Below are positions 31,543 through 42,279 of a DNA stretch of 64,000 nucleotides, one piece after another (within the stretch, counting starts at the first letter, position 1; each line of letters begins with the position of its first letter). The notes beneath the pieces are model-generated. The model did no database searches, was not told the origin of the DNA, and was given only the letters and a program-made list of their open reading frames with translations. Made by a program: the position numbers and the translations under genes. The DNA comes from Ornithodoros turicata (lineage: Eukaryota > Arthropoda > Arachnida > Ixodida > Argasidae): assembly GCF_037126465.1 (NCBI RefSeq), contig NC_088204.1:22884804-22948803 (forward strand), read 5' to 3'.

Positions 31543-32783
31543 TAAATCCCTTTTCGTGATGGCATTCTCTGCATGTCATAACGACCAACAGACATTTCTA
31601 CTTAATATCATCCAACTTCGTGCGGAGCGATTATTTCTATACTTCGATTGTAATTCAGTTGGACGCGAACTGCTTATCTGAGTGGGGAAGGAACTGTCGC
31701 TATGCCCCTTCGCATGGCCTCGTACATTCACATGGCCGGTTACGTGGCACGTTTGCAACAAGGCTCTTCGGTTGGGCTAGTTGGTGGAGCTTCAGTTTGA
31801 ACTACGCTACTTAAGCACTGTACATCTCGAACACACAACGGATTGTTTCGTATACCTTCGACAACCATGTTTTAGACCAATCAAATGATATGTTCGCTTG
31901 TCCTCAAATGTATATGCACTGTCCTTCGTGAATAAAGGGAAAAACATGTTGAAGTTTGCGCTCTCTTTCACCTTATTCTCGTCTGTCCCGTCCTTCTCTT
32001 ACTTAGCGCAGTTCTGGCTTAGCGCTGGCCGGCATGTTTTGGAGATACGTTTGCAACGTTGAGCTCGCAAGAGCGTGAGTCATGCAATGTACCCTCATTT
32101 TACGTTCTCCGTTTTGTTTTTCGTTCACCAAACCAACCATGTCAACAAGAAAGAATGAAAGAAAGAATACATGACAAGCAATTCGTAAAACATGTAGTTC
32201 TGTACTGAATGGCCGTCTTTGTTGTCGATGTTAGGTTCGCGAGGGATATAGTACTCATGGCAGGAGAGGCCACGTGCTTATTTTCCCTCCAATTCAAATT
32301 CTCCTTCGAAAAAGGCGTTAAAATGAAGATTGAGGTATACACAGTAGGCTTGCGTATGTGTTTAGCGCATTGCCCTTATGAGCCATAGACAATTCCGGAA
32401 ACCGCATTGAGCAACTTTTACCAACCGAACTGCTCCAGCGGACTGCCAACTGGCCTTGGTTGAACAACGGAACAGAACTGAAGTGTTTAACTACATAGAG
32501 CAAAATCTCCACGTTGATGTTGCCACGAGGAAGCGGGGGAGATTCCAGTGGTTTGCCTGCCTGCGGCACGTTGCTCGTGGAAGGGATGAAAGGGGGTGGG
32601 GGGGGGGGGGAAGGGGGTAGGCGAAGAGGAAGGCTCGCACGTCTGCTTCTACAGTTTCCTGCACTACAACCGACCGTGAGGGTCCACTGCCTTCAGAAAG
32701 TTCAGCAGGAGGGCTTTCTGTACGGATTTGCGGCGCAAGAGGTTGTCACGCGGATGGACCATCTCCACAAATCTGTAGATCTA
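31543..32783. other. Unassigned sequence
   Basis: Contains a G-run at about 32596-32610. No gene or repeat is recognised. Confidence 0.35.
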
Positions 32784-33020
32784 CACTCTTAAAAATGAAC
32801 TTCACCACATAGCACGTTCCTAGCCAACCATCATCCCGAATGACAACGTTCTCGCCCCCGATTTGTTGAAAACGAGAGGCGGAGCCTATTTTGTGCCATT
32901 ATGTACGGCACAAAATAGGCTCCGCCTCTCATTTTCAACAAATCGGGGGCGAGAACGTTGTCATTCGGGATGATGGTTGGCTAGGAACGTGCTATGTGGT
33001 GAAGTTCATTTTTAAGAGTG
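32784..33020. mobile_element. CACT palindromic MITE, subfamily D, nearly perfect (TA/TA)
   Basis: A 237-bp palindrome from CACTCTTAAAAATGAAC to its mirror. Read by eye, the ~114-base arms differ at only one position (GAAAACGAGAGG versus GAAAATGAGAGG). The centre is GGAGCCTATTTTGTGCC, a 9-base loop, then its inverse. TA flanks each end. It lies immediately beyond the 3' end of the minus-strand LINE fragment. Confidence 0.95.
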
Positions 33021-33129
33021 TAATGTTCCAGAATGCTGCACTGCTTTCTGGAGTTCCCGTCTGGCGCTGGATGTAGTCGGACACGCCATTATAATGTGTT
33101 CCTACGTTTCTGGCTCACCTCATTGGCGT

Positions 33130-34243
33130 CAGTTTACACTGGAAGTGCGGCCGAGTTTAAAATTGTGGGCGCACGTGTAGGCATGCACTACGAGATCGGA
33201 TGCGAAGCAGGAGGGAAACCTCAGCCTGGGAGAGGCCACTCGCTGCACAGGGTGGGGGTGCAGACCCGTCTCCCGTTCCCGTATCAGGATGTTGCCTCCA
33301 TTCATGTCTTTCGATAGCTCTGGAGCGGGCGAAACTACTTGAATGGGCGTGGCCTTTCGGTTCGATTTTGGTAGCTGCTTTGACCAGCTCATCAGCTCGG
33401 TCATTCCCTAAAATTCCCTTATGAGAGGGCATCCACTGCAGCGATACCGCGGCATACCGGGGGTTGTAAGTCTTGTCAGCTGGTGCCGGGCCTCTCCTGT
33501 CAAATAACATGTCTCAGAGTGGCGATCGATGCGTGAGATAGCGCCTCGTGAATCCGTGATTACAACGATGTCTGACAACTTCGCGGTATCTGCAACCCTA
33601 AGCACTTCAGTTATTGCCATCAGTTCTGCTTCGGTAGATGTTAGCTTCCAAGCTTTCTGCCCACTCGAGCTTCAATGATGGTATGCAGTACGCTATGCCG
33701 CATTTGCCCATTCTGTTGTCAACGCCGGCGTCAGTGTAAATGTGGGTGGCAGTGCCGTAGACGTCGTGAATACACTCGGCGGCAAGGTACTGAACAACGG
33801 CGTCAGGGAGCTCATTTTTCTTCCGAAGTCCAGCTAGGTAAAGCACGCTGTGAATTTCGGAAATTGTACAAGGCGGCTTATTACGGGGCATTGCAGGCAT
33901 GGGCATGGGCATAAGGCATGGGGAAGCGGCGGGTCATCTTCGTATTTTGCCGGGTTACTGCACTGGCGGAAAAGAGGACGAAGCGGGAAAACGAACGTGG
34001 TCACATCGGCGCGCGCTTGTGGCAATGGCAGCGATACGATTCTGTCGAGTTGCGCCATTCTCTCCTCAACCGAAATATGTATCCATGGCAGAACTGGGCG
34101 CATGGCTCGAGCTCCCATTGACAGCTCAATCGGTCACTGGAACGTCGACGCTTCACTCGCGTTCTGCTAGCATTCAGTTGGTGAAAGTGCTCCATGCGGT
34201 TGGCCTCTATGTCACCACTGCATAACTTGCATATGAGGGACAT
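33130..34243 (-). pseudogene. LINE RNase H region, frameshifted
   Basis: The minus strand carries an RNase H domain broken over several frames. THIYTDAGVDNRMGKCGIAYCIP (first catalytic Asp) lies in 33607-33912. MAITEVLRV and VVITDSRGAISRI (third catalytic Asp) lie in 33408-33620. VSLQWMPSHKGILGNDRADELVKAA (His and last Asp) lies in 33157-33510. Upstream (34001-34243) a frame with CKLCSGDIEANRMEHFHQL may be more of the same element. The order fits a non-LTR retrotransposon with RNase H after the reverse transcriptase. The copy is inactive. Confidence 0.82.
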
Positions 34244-34266
34244 TTATCCAACTTTGTGCACTTCGT

Positions 34267-34315
34267 ACACACTAAAACACGACTTCTCTGCATGACACTC
34301 TCCTAGACTCTAAAA
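34267..34315. repeat. Short CACT MITE left-end scrap
   Basis: CACACTAAAACACGACTTCTC and GACACTCTCCTAG follow a MITE left arm up to CTAG, where the next element (34316) begins. It may be the host copy interrupted by 34316-34553. Confidence 0.5.
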
Positions 34316-34553
34316 ACAGAACTTCACCGCATAGCACGCTGTGCGCCAACCATTGCCACGAATGATAGGGTTATCACTTCTGATTCAAAGACAGAGGTGG
34401 GCATGCGCCTTTTTGTGGCAATTTGGATATATGATAATTGCCACAAAAAGGCGTACGCCCACATCTCTCTTCGAATCAGAAGCGATAACCCTATCATTCT
34501 TGGCAATGGTTGGCGCACAGCGTGCTATGCGGTGAAGTTCTGTTTTTAGAGTG
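34316..34553. mobile_element. CACT palindromic MITE, subfamily B (TA/TA)
   Basis: GACTCTAAAAACAGAAC (first base changed from C) to GTTCTGTTTTTAGAGTG, with the arms matching closely. TA lies on each side. Confidence 0.9.
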
Positions 34554-34555
34554 TA

Positions 34556-34730
34556 ACTCTAAAAACAGAACTTCACCGCATAGCACGCTGTGCGCCAACC
34601 ATTGCAACCAATGATATTATCGCTTCTGATTCAACGAGTGAGTGGGGGCGTACGCCTTTTTATGGCAATTAACATAACTGCATAAGTGTCACAAAATGGC
34701 ACAAGTATCTCGTTTTCAACAAGCACACCC
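34556..34730. repeat. Chimeric CACT MITE: B left arm, E-like right part
   Basis: The left arm ACTCTAAAAACAGAAC to GATTCAACGAGTGAGTGGG is subfamily B. Beyond the centre the text changes to AACATAACTGCATAAGTGTC and CTCGTTTTCAACAAGC, characteristic of A/E copies. The right terminus is absent. It directly abuts the previous element. Confidence 0.65.
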
Positions 34731-34798
34731 TTTCAGCGGTTTGTGGTGTTGGTGATGATGCAACTGCTTGCCGTACAACAGATGGATGGTGGTGACGA

Positions 34799-35012
34799 GA
34801 CCGGCTTCACCAAATAACACAGTCAAGGACAACCATTGTGTCGGAATGATACATTATCACTCCTGATTTGAGGAGAGAGTGGGGCGTGTGCCTCTTTGGG
34901 ACAATTAACATAACTGCATAAGTGTTACAAAAAGGTATACGCCTCCCGTTTTTAACAAGTCAGAACGATGCAGAACAAGTCAGAACGGGATTATGGTTGG
35001 CTAGGCTCTACC
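34799..35012. repeat. Divergent CACT MITE, ends lost
   Basis: GGCTTCACCAAATAACAC, CGGAATGATACATTATCAC, AACATAACTGCATAAGTG, ACGCCTCCCGTTTTTAAC and TTATGGTTGGCTAGG give the family order. A short duplication of AACAAGTCAGAACG is present in the right arm. Confidence 0.6.
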
Positions 35013-35332
35013 TGTTTTGAGAACGAACGCGCATTATGTCATAACTCGGCGCTATTTGATTTCTTTCTTTTTTTTTCTTTAACGTTTGCCATTCCATTTC
35101 TTCTACCACTGCCCACTCTATTTCAACGGAGCTTCTGCGCTGCGTTTAGTCTGCAACTTGCCACGCAATCAGTTGATTCTATACTAGCACCGCTAACACA
35201 CAGAACGGGCGGCAAGTTCAAAACAGAACGCGTGACAAGTTGAAGAAAAAAGATGCCGGAAACAACCATGTATCCCTACACCGTTCTGAAGACGTTTGCG
35301 TGGAAAATGACTTAGCAGGCGCTTCATGTTAC

Positions 35333-35383
35333 CGTGTGTTCACACGAGCGCCTTTTCTGACTGCGCAGCGACTGAAGGAGGAG
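35333..35383 (+). repeat. Left terminal inverted repeat, partner of 38873-38921
   Basis: CGTGTGTTCACACGAGCG then TTTTCTGACTGCGCAGCG and ACTGAAGGAG. The reverse complement of 38873-38921 matches over about 48 bases with few changes. The outer 20 bases are the terminus also seen at 11266 and 22769. The pair may bound one 3.6-kb element or be two fragments. Confidence 0.7.
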
Positions 35384-36433
35384 AAGGAGGTATCAGCGTA
35401 ATCACCCAATCATCCAACCATTCGGTCGCAGGCGGGGCTTATCGTCCAGGGGAATCTAGGAAGCGCGCACGTTCTTATCTTATTTTTGGCGAGATGTGAA
35501 AGAGCCTTGTGCAACATCACTGCGCTCGGCAGCTCCGTCCGTCAGAAAGAACCACGCGGATAGTTTGTTCGCGGTGCACAGAATCTGACAACTGACGCGC
35601 AGAGCCTTCCGGGAGGACGATAAAAAAAGAAGAAGAAAAAAGCCACCTTCTGTTGCCAATGTGACAAGCTCTTTTGTTTTTGTCTAATACACCTGGTAGA
35701 GCAACACTCGATTTTGTGGAAACTTGCCGGTGAGCAATACCGAAATGTACCATGGAAACATGCCATGTGAGAACAAATCGTTTTTGAAATGAAAAAGAGA
35801 CACCTGGATGCCGAAGCAACGGTATGTATGTACACCAAAGCACGTTCTGGGTCCCCCCATATTCACGGCGTAGTCGTTGTATCAGTTAAGAACACGTTAA
35901 TTACTAATAACGAGTTGTCTGCATGCTCGCATTCCAAACCAAAAGGTATCAGCTCAGGATGCTGGTAGTTTCGTTTAAAAACGAGAAAATGTGTGAGCAG
36001 TATGTCGCACGCCAGGTAAGCTAAAGGGGCTCAAAATTTAATCCACGAGCCGGCCACTGCGGAGGACGCGCATATTCATAGTTGTCTTGCATCATAAATT
36101 AACCATGTAAATCTATAATATTTTAGGGCTGTAATTACACAAGCTTACAGGAAGCACCCTGGGTTCACCATCACGTCTTGCAGTGCGCTCGTGGGAGGCC
36201 ACTGTGTGCATACATTGTGTCCTTACAACCATCAATGAGGACGAACAGTTGTAATAAACGGAGCCAGTTTTCCTCGGCCATCCATCGCGGCCACAAAGTT
36301 TGGGAACTGCCACAGCGCTTCAAAGTAACGTGTTTTAAATCTGGATAAAGCTAGTGCTAAAAATGCAACATATTGACGAACTTACGTTATAGCGTCTCGC
36401 TTTGCCATAGCATTATTTCGTAATTATTCACTG
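35384..36433. other. Unassigned sequence between the TIR and the LINE
   Basis: No coding family is recognised. It could be the interior of a nonautonomous element bounded by the TIRs at 35333 and 38921. Confidence 0.35.
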
Positions 36434-37494
36434 CAAAGAAGAGATCAGGTCCCCCCTCAAGTCCTCCGAGCCCATTTTCATGCTCTGGTAGACGAGAAGT
36501 TTTCTACTTTTACGGCAGCATATACTGATGGCGCATCCCGAAACAACAAGTCCGCCTCAGCCTTCGTCATTCCATCCGAAGGCGTCGTGCACGGAAGACG
36601 CCTTTCACATCCAACCTCCTCCACAGCTGCGGAACTCTATGCCATCCTTTTCTTTCTACAACACATCGCTGATTTTCCACCCCGGGAATGGGCAGTCTTT
36701 ACAGACTCCAAATCTGCACTTCAAGCAATTGAAACTTCCGGCATACGAGGCCCATCCGCACCCCTAGTCACAGACGTGTTAATGGCTTACCACACTATCT
36801 ACGCCGCAGGCCACAGGCTAGTTCTCCAGTGGGTTCCAGCCCATTGTGGTGTCGTGGGGAACGAGCAGGCCGACAGCGCCGCAGAAGCAGCACTCTCGTC
36901 TCGGAACCGGACCCGTATTGTTCTGCTCAGGGGAGACCGCCGTTCAATTCTGCGACGTCCCGTGACACCCCTGGCTTCCCGCCAACGGACAGCCGACATT
37001 CTTCCCCCCTCTATGCTGAACAGAGTTGATCCCACGCTCGCTTTCCGCATGCCACGAAACACATCTCGTCAGGATGCTGCATTAATCCACCGCATGCGCC
37101 TTGATGTGGCCTTTACAGCTCAGTGGCGTTACCGCTTGAGACAAATTGATTCTCCCACCTGCTGCCACTGTGGTGCTCTTGAGGATCTGGAGCACATTCT
37201 TCTTCATTGCCCTCACTACGAACCTTCCCGAACCACACTCTCCGAGTCTCTTCGTCAGCTGGACTCTCGCCCTCTCTCCCTACCGAAATTGCTTGGTCCC
37301 TGGCCCAATCCAGCCCAGCAACGCTCAGCGCTCAAAGCTCTTCTGACATTTCTGGACACCATCGGACTTCGATCGTTATTGTAAAGGGGCTCGTTATTTT
37401 ATTCCCCCCATTCCACCAAGCACTGGGGTAGAGTATCGCCTGTTGCGATGAAACTCCCCACTCCCCAAGACCGAAAATAAAGTTGTTGTTGTTG
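36434..37494 (+). mobile_element. 5'-truncated RNase H LINE with a 10-bp target duplication
   Basis: The 1061-bp insert is flanked by TTATTCACTG at 36424-36433 and again at 37495-37504. The frame is open from the 5' truncation point to the stop at 37382-37384. It ends with a 3' UTR and AAATAAAG(TTG)n tail. The truncation, tail and duplication are hallmarks of target-primed reverse transcription. The same family's 3' UTR occurs at 13570-13691, and a decayed RNase H segment at 990-1180. Confidence 0.95.
36446..37384 (+). CDS. LINE-encoded RNase H domain and C-terminal zinc motif (partial protein)
   Basis: The reading frame enters at the truncated 5' end and reads AYTDGASRNNKSASAFVIP (first catalytic Asp), TAAELYAILFFLQ (Glu), WAVFTDSKSALQAIE (Asp) and LVLQWVPAHCGVVGNEQADSAA (His and last Asp). 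All four D-E-D-D acidic residues are present. The C-terminal part has a cysteine-rich motif CCHCGALEDLEHILLHC, common in RNase H-bearing LINEs. The last ~30 codons end LKALLTFLDTIGLRSLL. No stop or frameshift was found in the 300-odd codons, so the copy is young, though it lacks the endonuclease and reverse transcriptase and cannot be autonomous. Confidence 0.93.
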   Translation, partial: QVPPQVLRAHFHALVDEKFSTFTAAYTDGASRNNKSASAFVIPSEGVVHGRRLSHPTSSTAAELYAILFFLQHIADFPPREWAVFTDSKSALQAIETSGIRGPSAPLVTDVLMAYHTIYAAGHRLVLQWVPAHCGVVGNEQADSAAEAALSSRNRTRIVLLRGDRRSILRRPVTPLASRQRTADILPPSMLNRVDPTLAFRMPRNTSRQDAALIHRMRLDVAFTAQWRYRLRQIDSPTCCHCGALEDLEHILLHCPHYEPSRTTLSESLRQLDSRPLSLPKLLGPWPNPAQQRSALKALLTFLDTIGLRSLL

Positions 37495-37504
37495 TTATTC
37501 ACTG

Positions 37505-37934
37505 GGGGAGCTTCTTATACAACGCGATATGCAAAAAGTGCGAATTCGTAGATTTCGTTTTGTCCCATAATTGTATATGTATGAATGGGACGGTAACGTA
37601 CCCCCCACCACCCCCCCACCCCCCACCCCAAAAGAAAAAAAGAAAGAAAAGATCAGGAAAGATCATAAGGGTTGTTTGAGTGGGAGATGATCATTTCCAA
37701 GAGAGGTTCTTCTCCCGTTCTAATTGCGCTACCAACTGTGCGAGTTCGTGGTGGTGAACTCTACCTCGCTATGCAACCGGTATATGCGATGAACGTTTTA
37801 CTGCAGTGAGTAGTGTACGAAGGCAGTAGACACAAAAACATGGCCTGTCCAACGCCTAAAGCAATGGGGCCAATGAAACACAGGAATTGGAAGCTCCCAG
37901 AGGAGGGGATCGTACCTGAACCATCCCATTTCTG
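37505..37934. other. Unassigned sequence with a C/CCCA-rich tract
   Basis: Bases 37600-37630 are a run of CCCCACC units followed by an A/G-rich tract. Nothing else is recognised. Confidence 0.4.
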
Positions 37935-38437
37935 CACTCTAAAAACTGAACTTCAGGGCATAGCAGGCTATGCTCCAACCATGGCCACGAGCGATAGGGT
38001 CATCGTTTCTGATTTGGAGAGAGAGGAGGGCGAACGGTTGTTTCTGTCACTTATCATATATCCGAATTGACACAAGGGAGGGGGGCAGGATCGGCTCGCC
38101 GTTGTTTTCCACACAGAAGTGGGCGTCGTCACGACTTTAGCAAAAAGAAGAAAAGAAGCAAGCCGGATGGAGGATAGAGTTGCGTAGAGGGTGCATGAGT
38201 TCGTTTGGGGGAGCAAACAGTTAGATGGTCGTGGAGCAAGACCTGCCTTCTGCAGAAAGAGGACAAGGTTTCTTGCTTTAGCAGAACATGCAGCATAACT
38301 ACCACACACACACACACACCATTGAGACAATAAGGTGTACGCTCCACTCTGTCTTCCAATCAGAAGTGAGCCAGGGCTATTATTCGCGGCAATGGTTGGC
38401 GCAGAGTGTGCTATGCGATGAAGCTGTTTTTACTGTG
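37935..38437. mobile_element. CACT MITE subfamily B split by about 240 bp
   Basis: The left arm runs CACTCTAAAAACTGAAC to TATCATATATCCGAATTGAC (37935-38072). After unrelated DNA, including a CA microsatellite (38304-38319), the right arm resumes as GACAATAAGGTGTACGC to GATGAAGCTGTTTTTACTG (about 38326-38437). TG precedes the left end. Confidence 0.68.
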
Positions 38438-38872
38438 CTCTAAAGGTGTGACCTTTGCGCCACAGCGTCTCTGCTTTAAATCACACTCATCACCGTCACA
38501 CTGCTGCGGCGTCACGGTAGAAAACGAAGACACACAGCCTTCATAGCACTCTCTCCTACACTCTTTCCCGCTCAGTCTTATTTACGAACGCTTTATGCAT
38601 TTATAGGCATGTTTAAGCGCACATAATTCGAAGGAACCTGTTGCAGATGGGTTACGGAAAAACGATCACTGGCTAGCGGCAGCAAAAGCCACCAATTTTC
38701 GCTTTCTTTCGTCCATTGCGTACCAAGCGCCGTGCACATAAAATTAATGCTGCAACCTTCAACCGCAGCGCGAACGTTATCCCCGGCATCTGAGCTGACA
38801 GCACATTGGAACACTATCTGAGTAGGCATTCCAGAGGGGCGTAGCCTCAGCGCCTTATCATTTACCCTCTCG
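38438..38872. other. Unassigned sequence
   Basis: No recognised unit. The sequence up to the TIR at 38873 may belong to the element discussed at 35333. Confidence 0.35.
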
Positions 38873-38921
38873 CTCCTTCAGTCGCTGCGCCGTCAGAAAA
38901 CACGCTCGTGTGAATACACAG
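38873..38921 (-). repeat. Right terminal inverted repeat, partner of 35333-35383
   Basis: CTCCTTCAGTCGCTGCGCCG then TCAGAAAACACGCTCGTG and TGAATACACA, the reverse complement of the left TIR. The outer bases on the two sides (TAC before the left end, GTA after the right) are themselves complementary, so the palindrome may extend further or the TSD is TA. Confidence 0.7.
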
Positions 38922-41079
38922 TATTTCTCATGCGATGTGGACGAGGTGGATCTGCGTCCGTCATGAAGGTGAAGCTTGAATTGAAGTTGTGCTTTATTGT
39001 GCAGTCTCTGAGCGCCGTTCTCGAAGGCAACGAAGAGCACCGCGAAGTGTTGTCTGCACATGGCCTATCTGGGCTAGGTAGCTATAGGCAATTTGCAGGA
39101 ATAACGCCCTGCACATTTTCGTGGTACAAGGTTTTCTTAACTGAAAAGGGGCATTTCTCATCATCCCATGTAAATACATATATGTATGTATGTGTGTGCC
39201 CACGTTTAAAAACGCCATATATGCTGGCATACCCTAAAGTATTATTTCTCTTGGTGAGCACAGCGACATGCTTCACACTCTGCACCTTTCTTAGAATCTT
39301 CAGAATCTTCGGTAGCGAGACCTCGCTGTTCTGTCGAGTTGCGCCCTCCATAAGCGTGCTGGAGTAGCCGGCGCAATGTAGAGTTGGGCAAACATCTCTA
39401 TATTTTTTATACCAACCAACCAACTAGAAAAATAAATAAATACTGCAATGACCAGTGAGGAACCGCTGTATGTACATGGGTGAACGCAGGTTCAGAGTTT
39501 CATAAAGAATAATGTGCATCAGGTTTTCTTTTCTGGCACGCGTTTCTTTTTTTTTCTTTTTTTTTTTTTCTGCTATTCACGTATTCACACAGTTCCAAGT
39601 TATGCTAAGGCTTCTAGCATCAGGATTTTCTGCATACTTACACGTATCGTGCTGTATATTTGCGTGCATGTTTTGGAAGGTTTCCCTGCATTAAAGGGGC
39701 TATCGCATCCGTCGCAGTCGTTTCCGTAACTATATGTAGGGCCATTTTACTGTGCGTTCATCACTGATAATAGAGAGTTTTAAAATAGCGTTTCTTGGAA
39801 GCGCATACACAAAACGGAAACGCTATATCAGACGGGTCTGTTCGCACAGTACTTATGGACTATTGTTTCCGTCACGTAAAGCTGCTAGTCGCTTGCAGCG
39901 CCATTGCGACTAGAGGTGAAGACTTAAAAAAGAATGGAAAATCAAAAACACAGATAATTAGTTTTTTCTAAGCATGTTTTGTTGTTCCTAATAAAAAAAT
40001 TGCATGATATCACAAGACAACCTCTGCCATGTTCAGAATGCTCATGCAGTGGTGACGAGAACCGAAGTTTCTCGTCGGCCACGAGAGCAACGCAGACCTG
40101 CAAAGCCAACTTTGCGTGGCCCCGCAATTTCCAATAAATAGCGAGCTCGCGCAAAACGTAAAACCTAAGTTTACGTTCTGGCCTTGCGCAGTGGCGATTA
40201 CGCTATTTCTCGCGCACGCAAAGCTCCTGATCCCGCTATTTTAAATCTTCTTACTGACGCTGAAAATCCCACACGAATTGGTGGCTTTGTTCCTGCGCAG
40301 TTCGATGAAACGCATGGCAAGAGCAGACGACGGGTATTGAGAGTATTCCGGAATTCCCTCCATGGAAATCGGGAAAAACGCTACTCGGGCAAGGCCAATC
40401 AATGAGCGCCCTTTGACGCGGACATGTCCAATCAGGAAGCGGCTGAAGGGACCCTGATGGTAGCCTCGGCGACCGACTTGCGGGCGGGACGGTGTCTGCT
40501 GGTCGCGGAGAGTCTGTGATCGGCTGTGATCGGTGAGCATCGGACGTGTTCGTAAGTTAGGAGAGCACGAGGAGCGCAATGAGGAAGGGAGGAGGAGCGT
40601 AAGCAGACGACCTCGGGGACAATCGTCTACGCTGCGCTGCCGTTCGTGCGCCTGGCTTGCGTCATCATGGTGTTACAATCGCTGGGGCTTCCTTATAGGC
40701 GCAGAGGGAGTGCGAATCTTTAAAGCTCGTTCGTTTAATATGGAAGCTGGTTTTGGAAGAGAAACTTGACCAAGTTGACTGTGAAGCGATGACGAACGTT
40801 ACCGTTTCGGTCTCATACACACGTTTCCGGATGTCCCTTTAAGCCCCGGGCCTCAGTTATCATGGTCGCTGTGCCTCTCTCAGGAGGCGCGAACGTGTCA
40901 TATTTTAGGTCGGCGCATTCCAAAACATGGTTGCGAGATATTTGCGGAGTATATCGTCACAGGCTTTGTGTACATACGTCTCACTCAGCAGACACCAGCG
41001 GATGGTTCCTTTATATGAGCTCCCGAATCCCGTCTTGCCATAAAGGGAGTGCTTTTTAGTCGGCTGAGTACTTCGCCTC
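38922..41079. other. Unassigned sequence
   Basis: About 2.2 kb without a recognised gene. T-tracts lie at 39547-39571. Open frames at 38930-39367 (plus) and 39082-39423 (minus) overlap and match nothing known to me. Confidence 0.35.
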
Positions 41080-41190
41080 GTAATGATGTCGTTGTTTTTC
41101 ATGATTTATTGGACATGGGAGGCGTACACCCTTTTGTGACAATGTGGAATTATAGTTATTTGTCATAAAAAGCCTCACGCCTCGCGGCGG
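41080..41190. repeat. Decayed CACT MITE core
   Basis: GTAATGATGTCGTTGTTTTTC, ACATGGGAGGCGTACACCC, TTGTGACAATG and TTTGTCATAAAAAGCC retain the inner palindrome only. Confidence 0.5.
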
Positions 41191-41271
41191 TCAAGTTCAG
41201 CTTCTTGCGTGTAGGTTCCCCATGTGTAGGTACGTATACTGCGTACATATTCTGCCTGTTATCTTTTACAG

Positions 41272-41355
41272 GTCCTACTCCCGAGGCCTGGTCGTGTCTT
41301 GGTCCACCACCGCTCAAGATCAAACCGGAACGGTGTTTGAGCACCCGTTCTACAG
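41272..41355 (+). CDS. Candidate internal exon, family uncertain
   Basis: A pyrimidine-rich acceptor (GTTATCTTTTACAG, AG at 41270-41271) and donor ACAG|GTGGGC at 41355/41356 bound 84 bases in phase 2-2. They read SYSRGLVVSWSTTAQDQTG then TVFEHPFY. The VVSWST-type segment faintly resembles the N-terminal fibronectin-like domain of animal purple acid phosphatases (VVTWST...VEYG), but the similarity is short and no adjoining exon is visible. It could equally be a chance open stretch between splice-like motifs. Confidence 0.3.
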
Positions 41356-41944
41356 GTGGGCTGAGTTTATTTCGCGAAGTTTAGTACGATAGTGTCATAA
41401 CGAAAGAAGGCAACCTACGAGGATACGGAAATGACGTAAGGAGATGCAGAGACATTTCGGGTCATCCACGTACAGTGATACACGACAGAGAGAGGGTGTG
41501 TCGAGGTTTGTATAGCGGAGAGGAGCGTTAGCAACGAAGGGGAGGAGAGGCGCGTGAGGATGTGAACGGGGAGCTGGGATTTGAAAGAAAGTGCAGTGGC
41601 GGCACGCTTTGAGCTGCAGAAATCCAAGAAGAAAACACGTTATTCGTCGATAAAGAAAAGTGGACAAAGGTTGATTTATTTAAGACAGCTTTTCTTCCCT
41701 CCTCCATCTTCCAGTCCTGCCGTTAAATATTGCACTCCTGCCACTCTACCTACGACTATCGTCGCAGAAACAAGTATGCAACTTTTCGACGTGAGTCGCT
41801 CCATTGGCACGAAATTGAAGTTCACACCACAGACATTAGGCAGTTTTAGGAAACCAGAAGAGCCCTCCGATTCCTTCTCCGTAACCAATCAGCTACTGCT
41901 ACTCTGATAGCTGATTGGCTGATAGCGATACGGAAGAAGAAGAG
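41356..41944. other. Unassigned sequence
   Basis: No recognised unit. A GAAGAAGAAG run at 41932-41942 immediately precedes the SINE and could be a target-site or tail remnant. Confidence 0.35.
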
Positions 41945-42190
41945 AACGGCACGAAGGGCCCGGGTTCGAATCCCGGTACCGGCTGTCTGGGTCTTTTCCT
42001 AGGTTTGCCTCAGACGCTTTCAGACATATGTCGGCACAGTTCCCTTAGAAGTCTGCCCAGGACGCACATTCTCCTTTCACAGGCCGTAGTTGCGACGTTG
42101 CCCACCTCTGTGAGGTCGACAACGGCGAGCCCTTTCACCAACACCCTTCACCACAATCACCTAAAACTCCCTATCACTAGTGTAAACGTG
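41945..42190 (+). mobile_element. tRNA-derived SINE, 5'-shortened
   Basis: A pol III B-box (GGTTCGAATCC, 41963-41973) is followed by the tRNA-unrelated body CTCAGACGCTTTCAGACAT, GTCGGCACAGTTCCC, CCCAGGACGCACATTC, GACGTTGCCCACCTCTG and ACAACGGCGAGCCC, ending in a CACC/CACAA-rich tail. The A-box half is eroded. The same body recurs at 42749-42898, 43866-46190 (split) and 62845-63075. Confidence 0.88.
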
Positions 42191-42279
42191 AACCCTTTTA
42201 CAAGTGAACGTCATTATAAATGAAGGTCTCTCCCCTTGAAACGAGTACCAATGAGATTATTTGAAGGAAGAAGTGAAGA

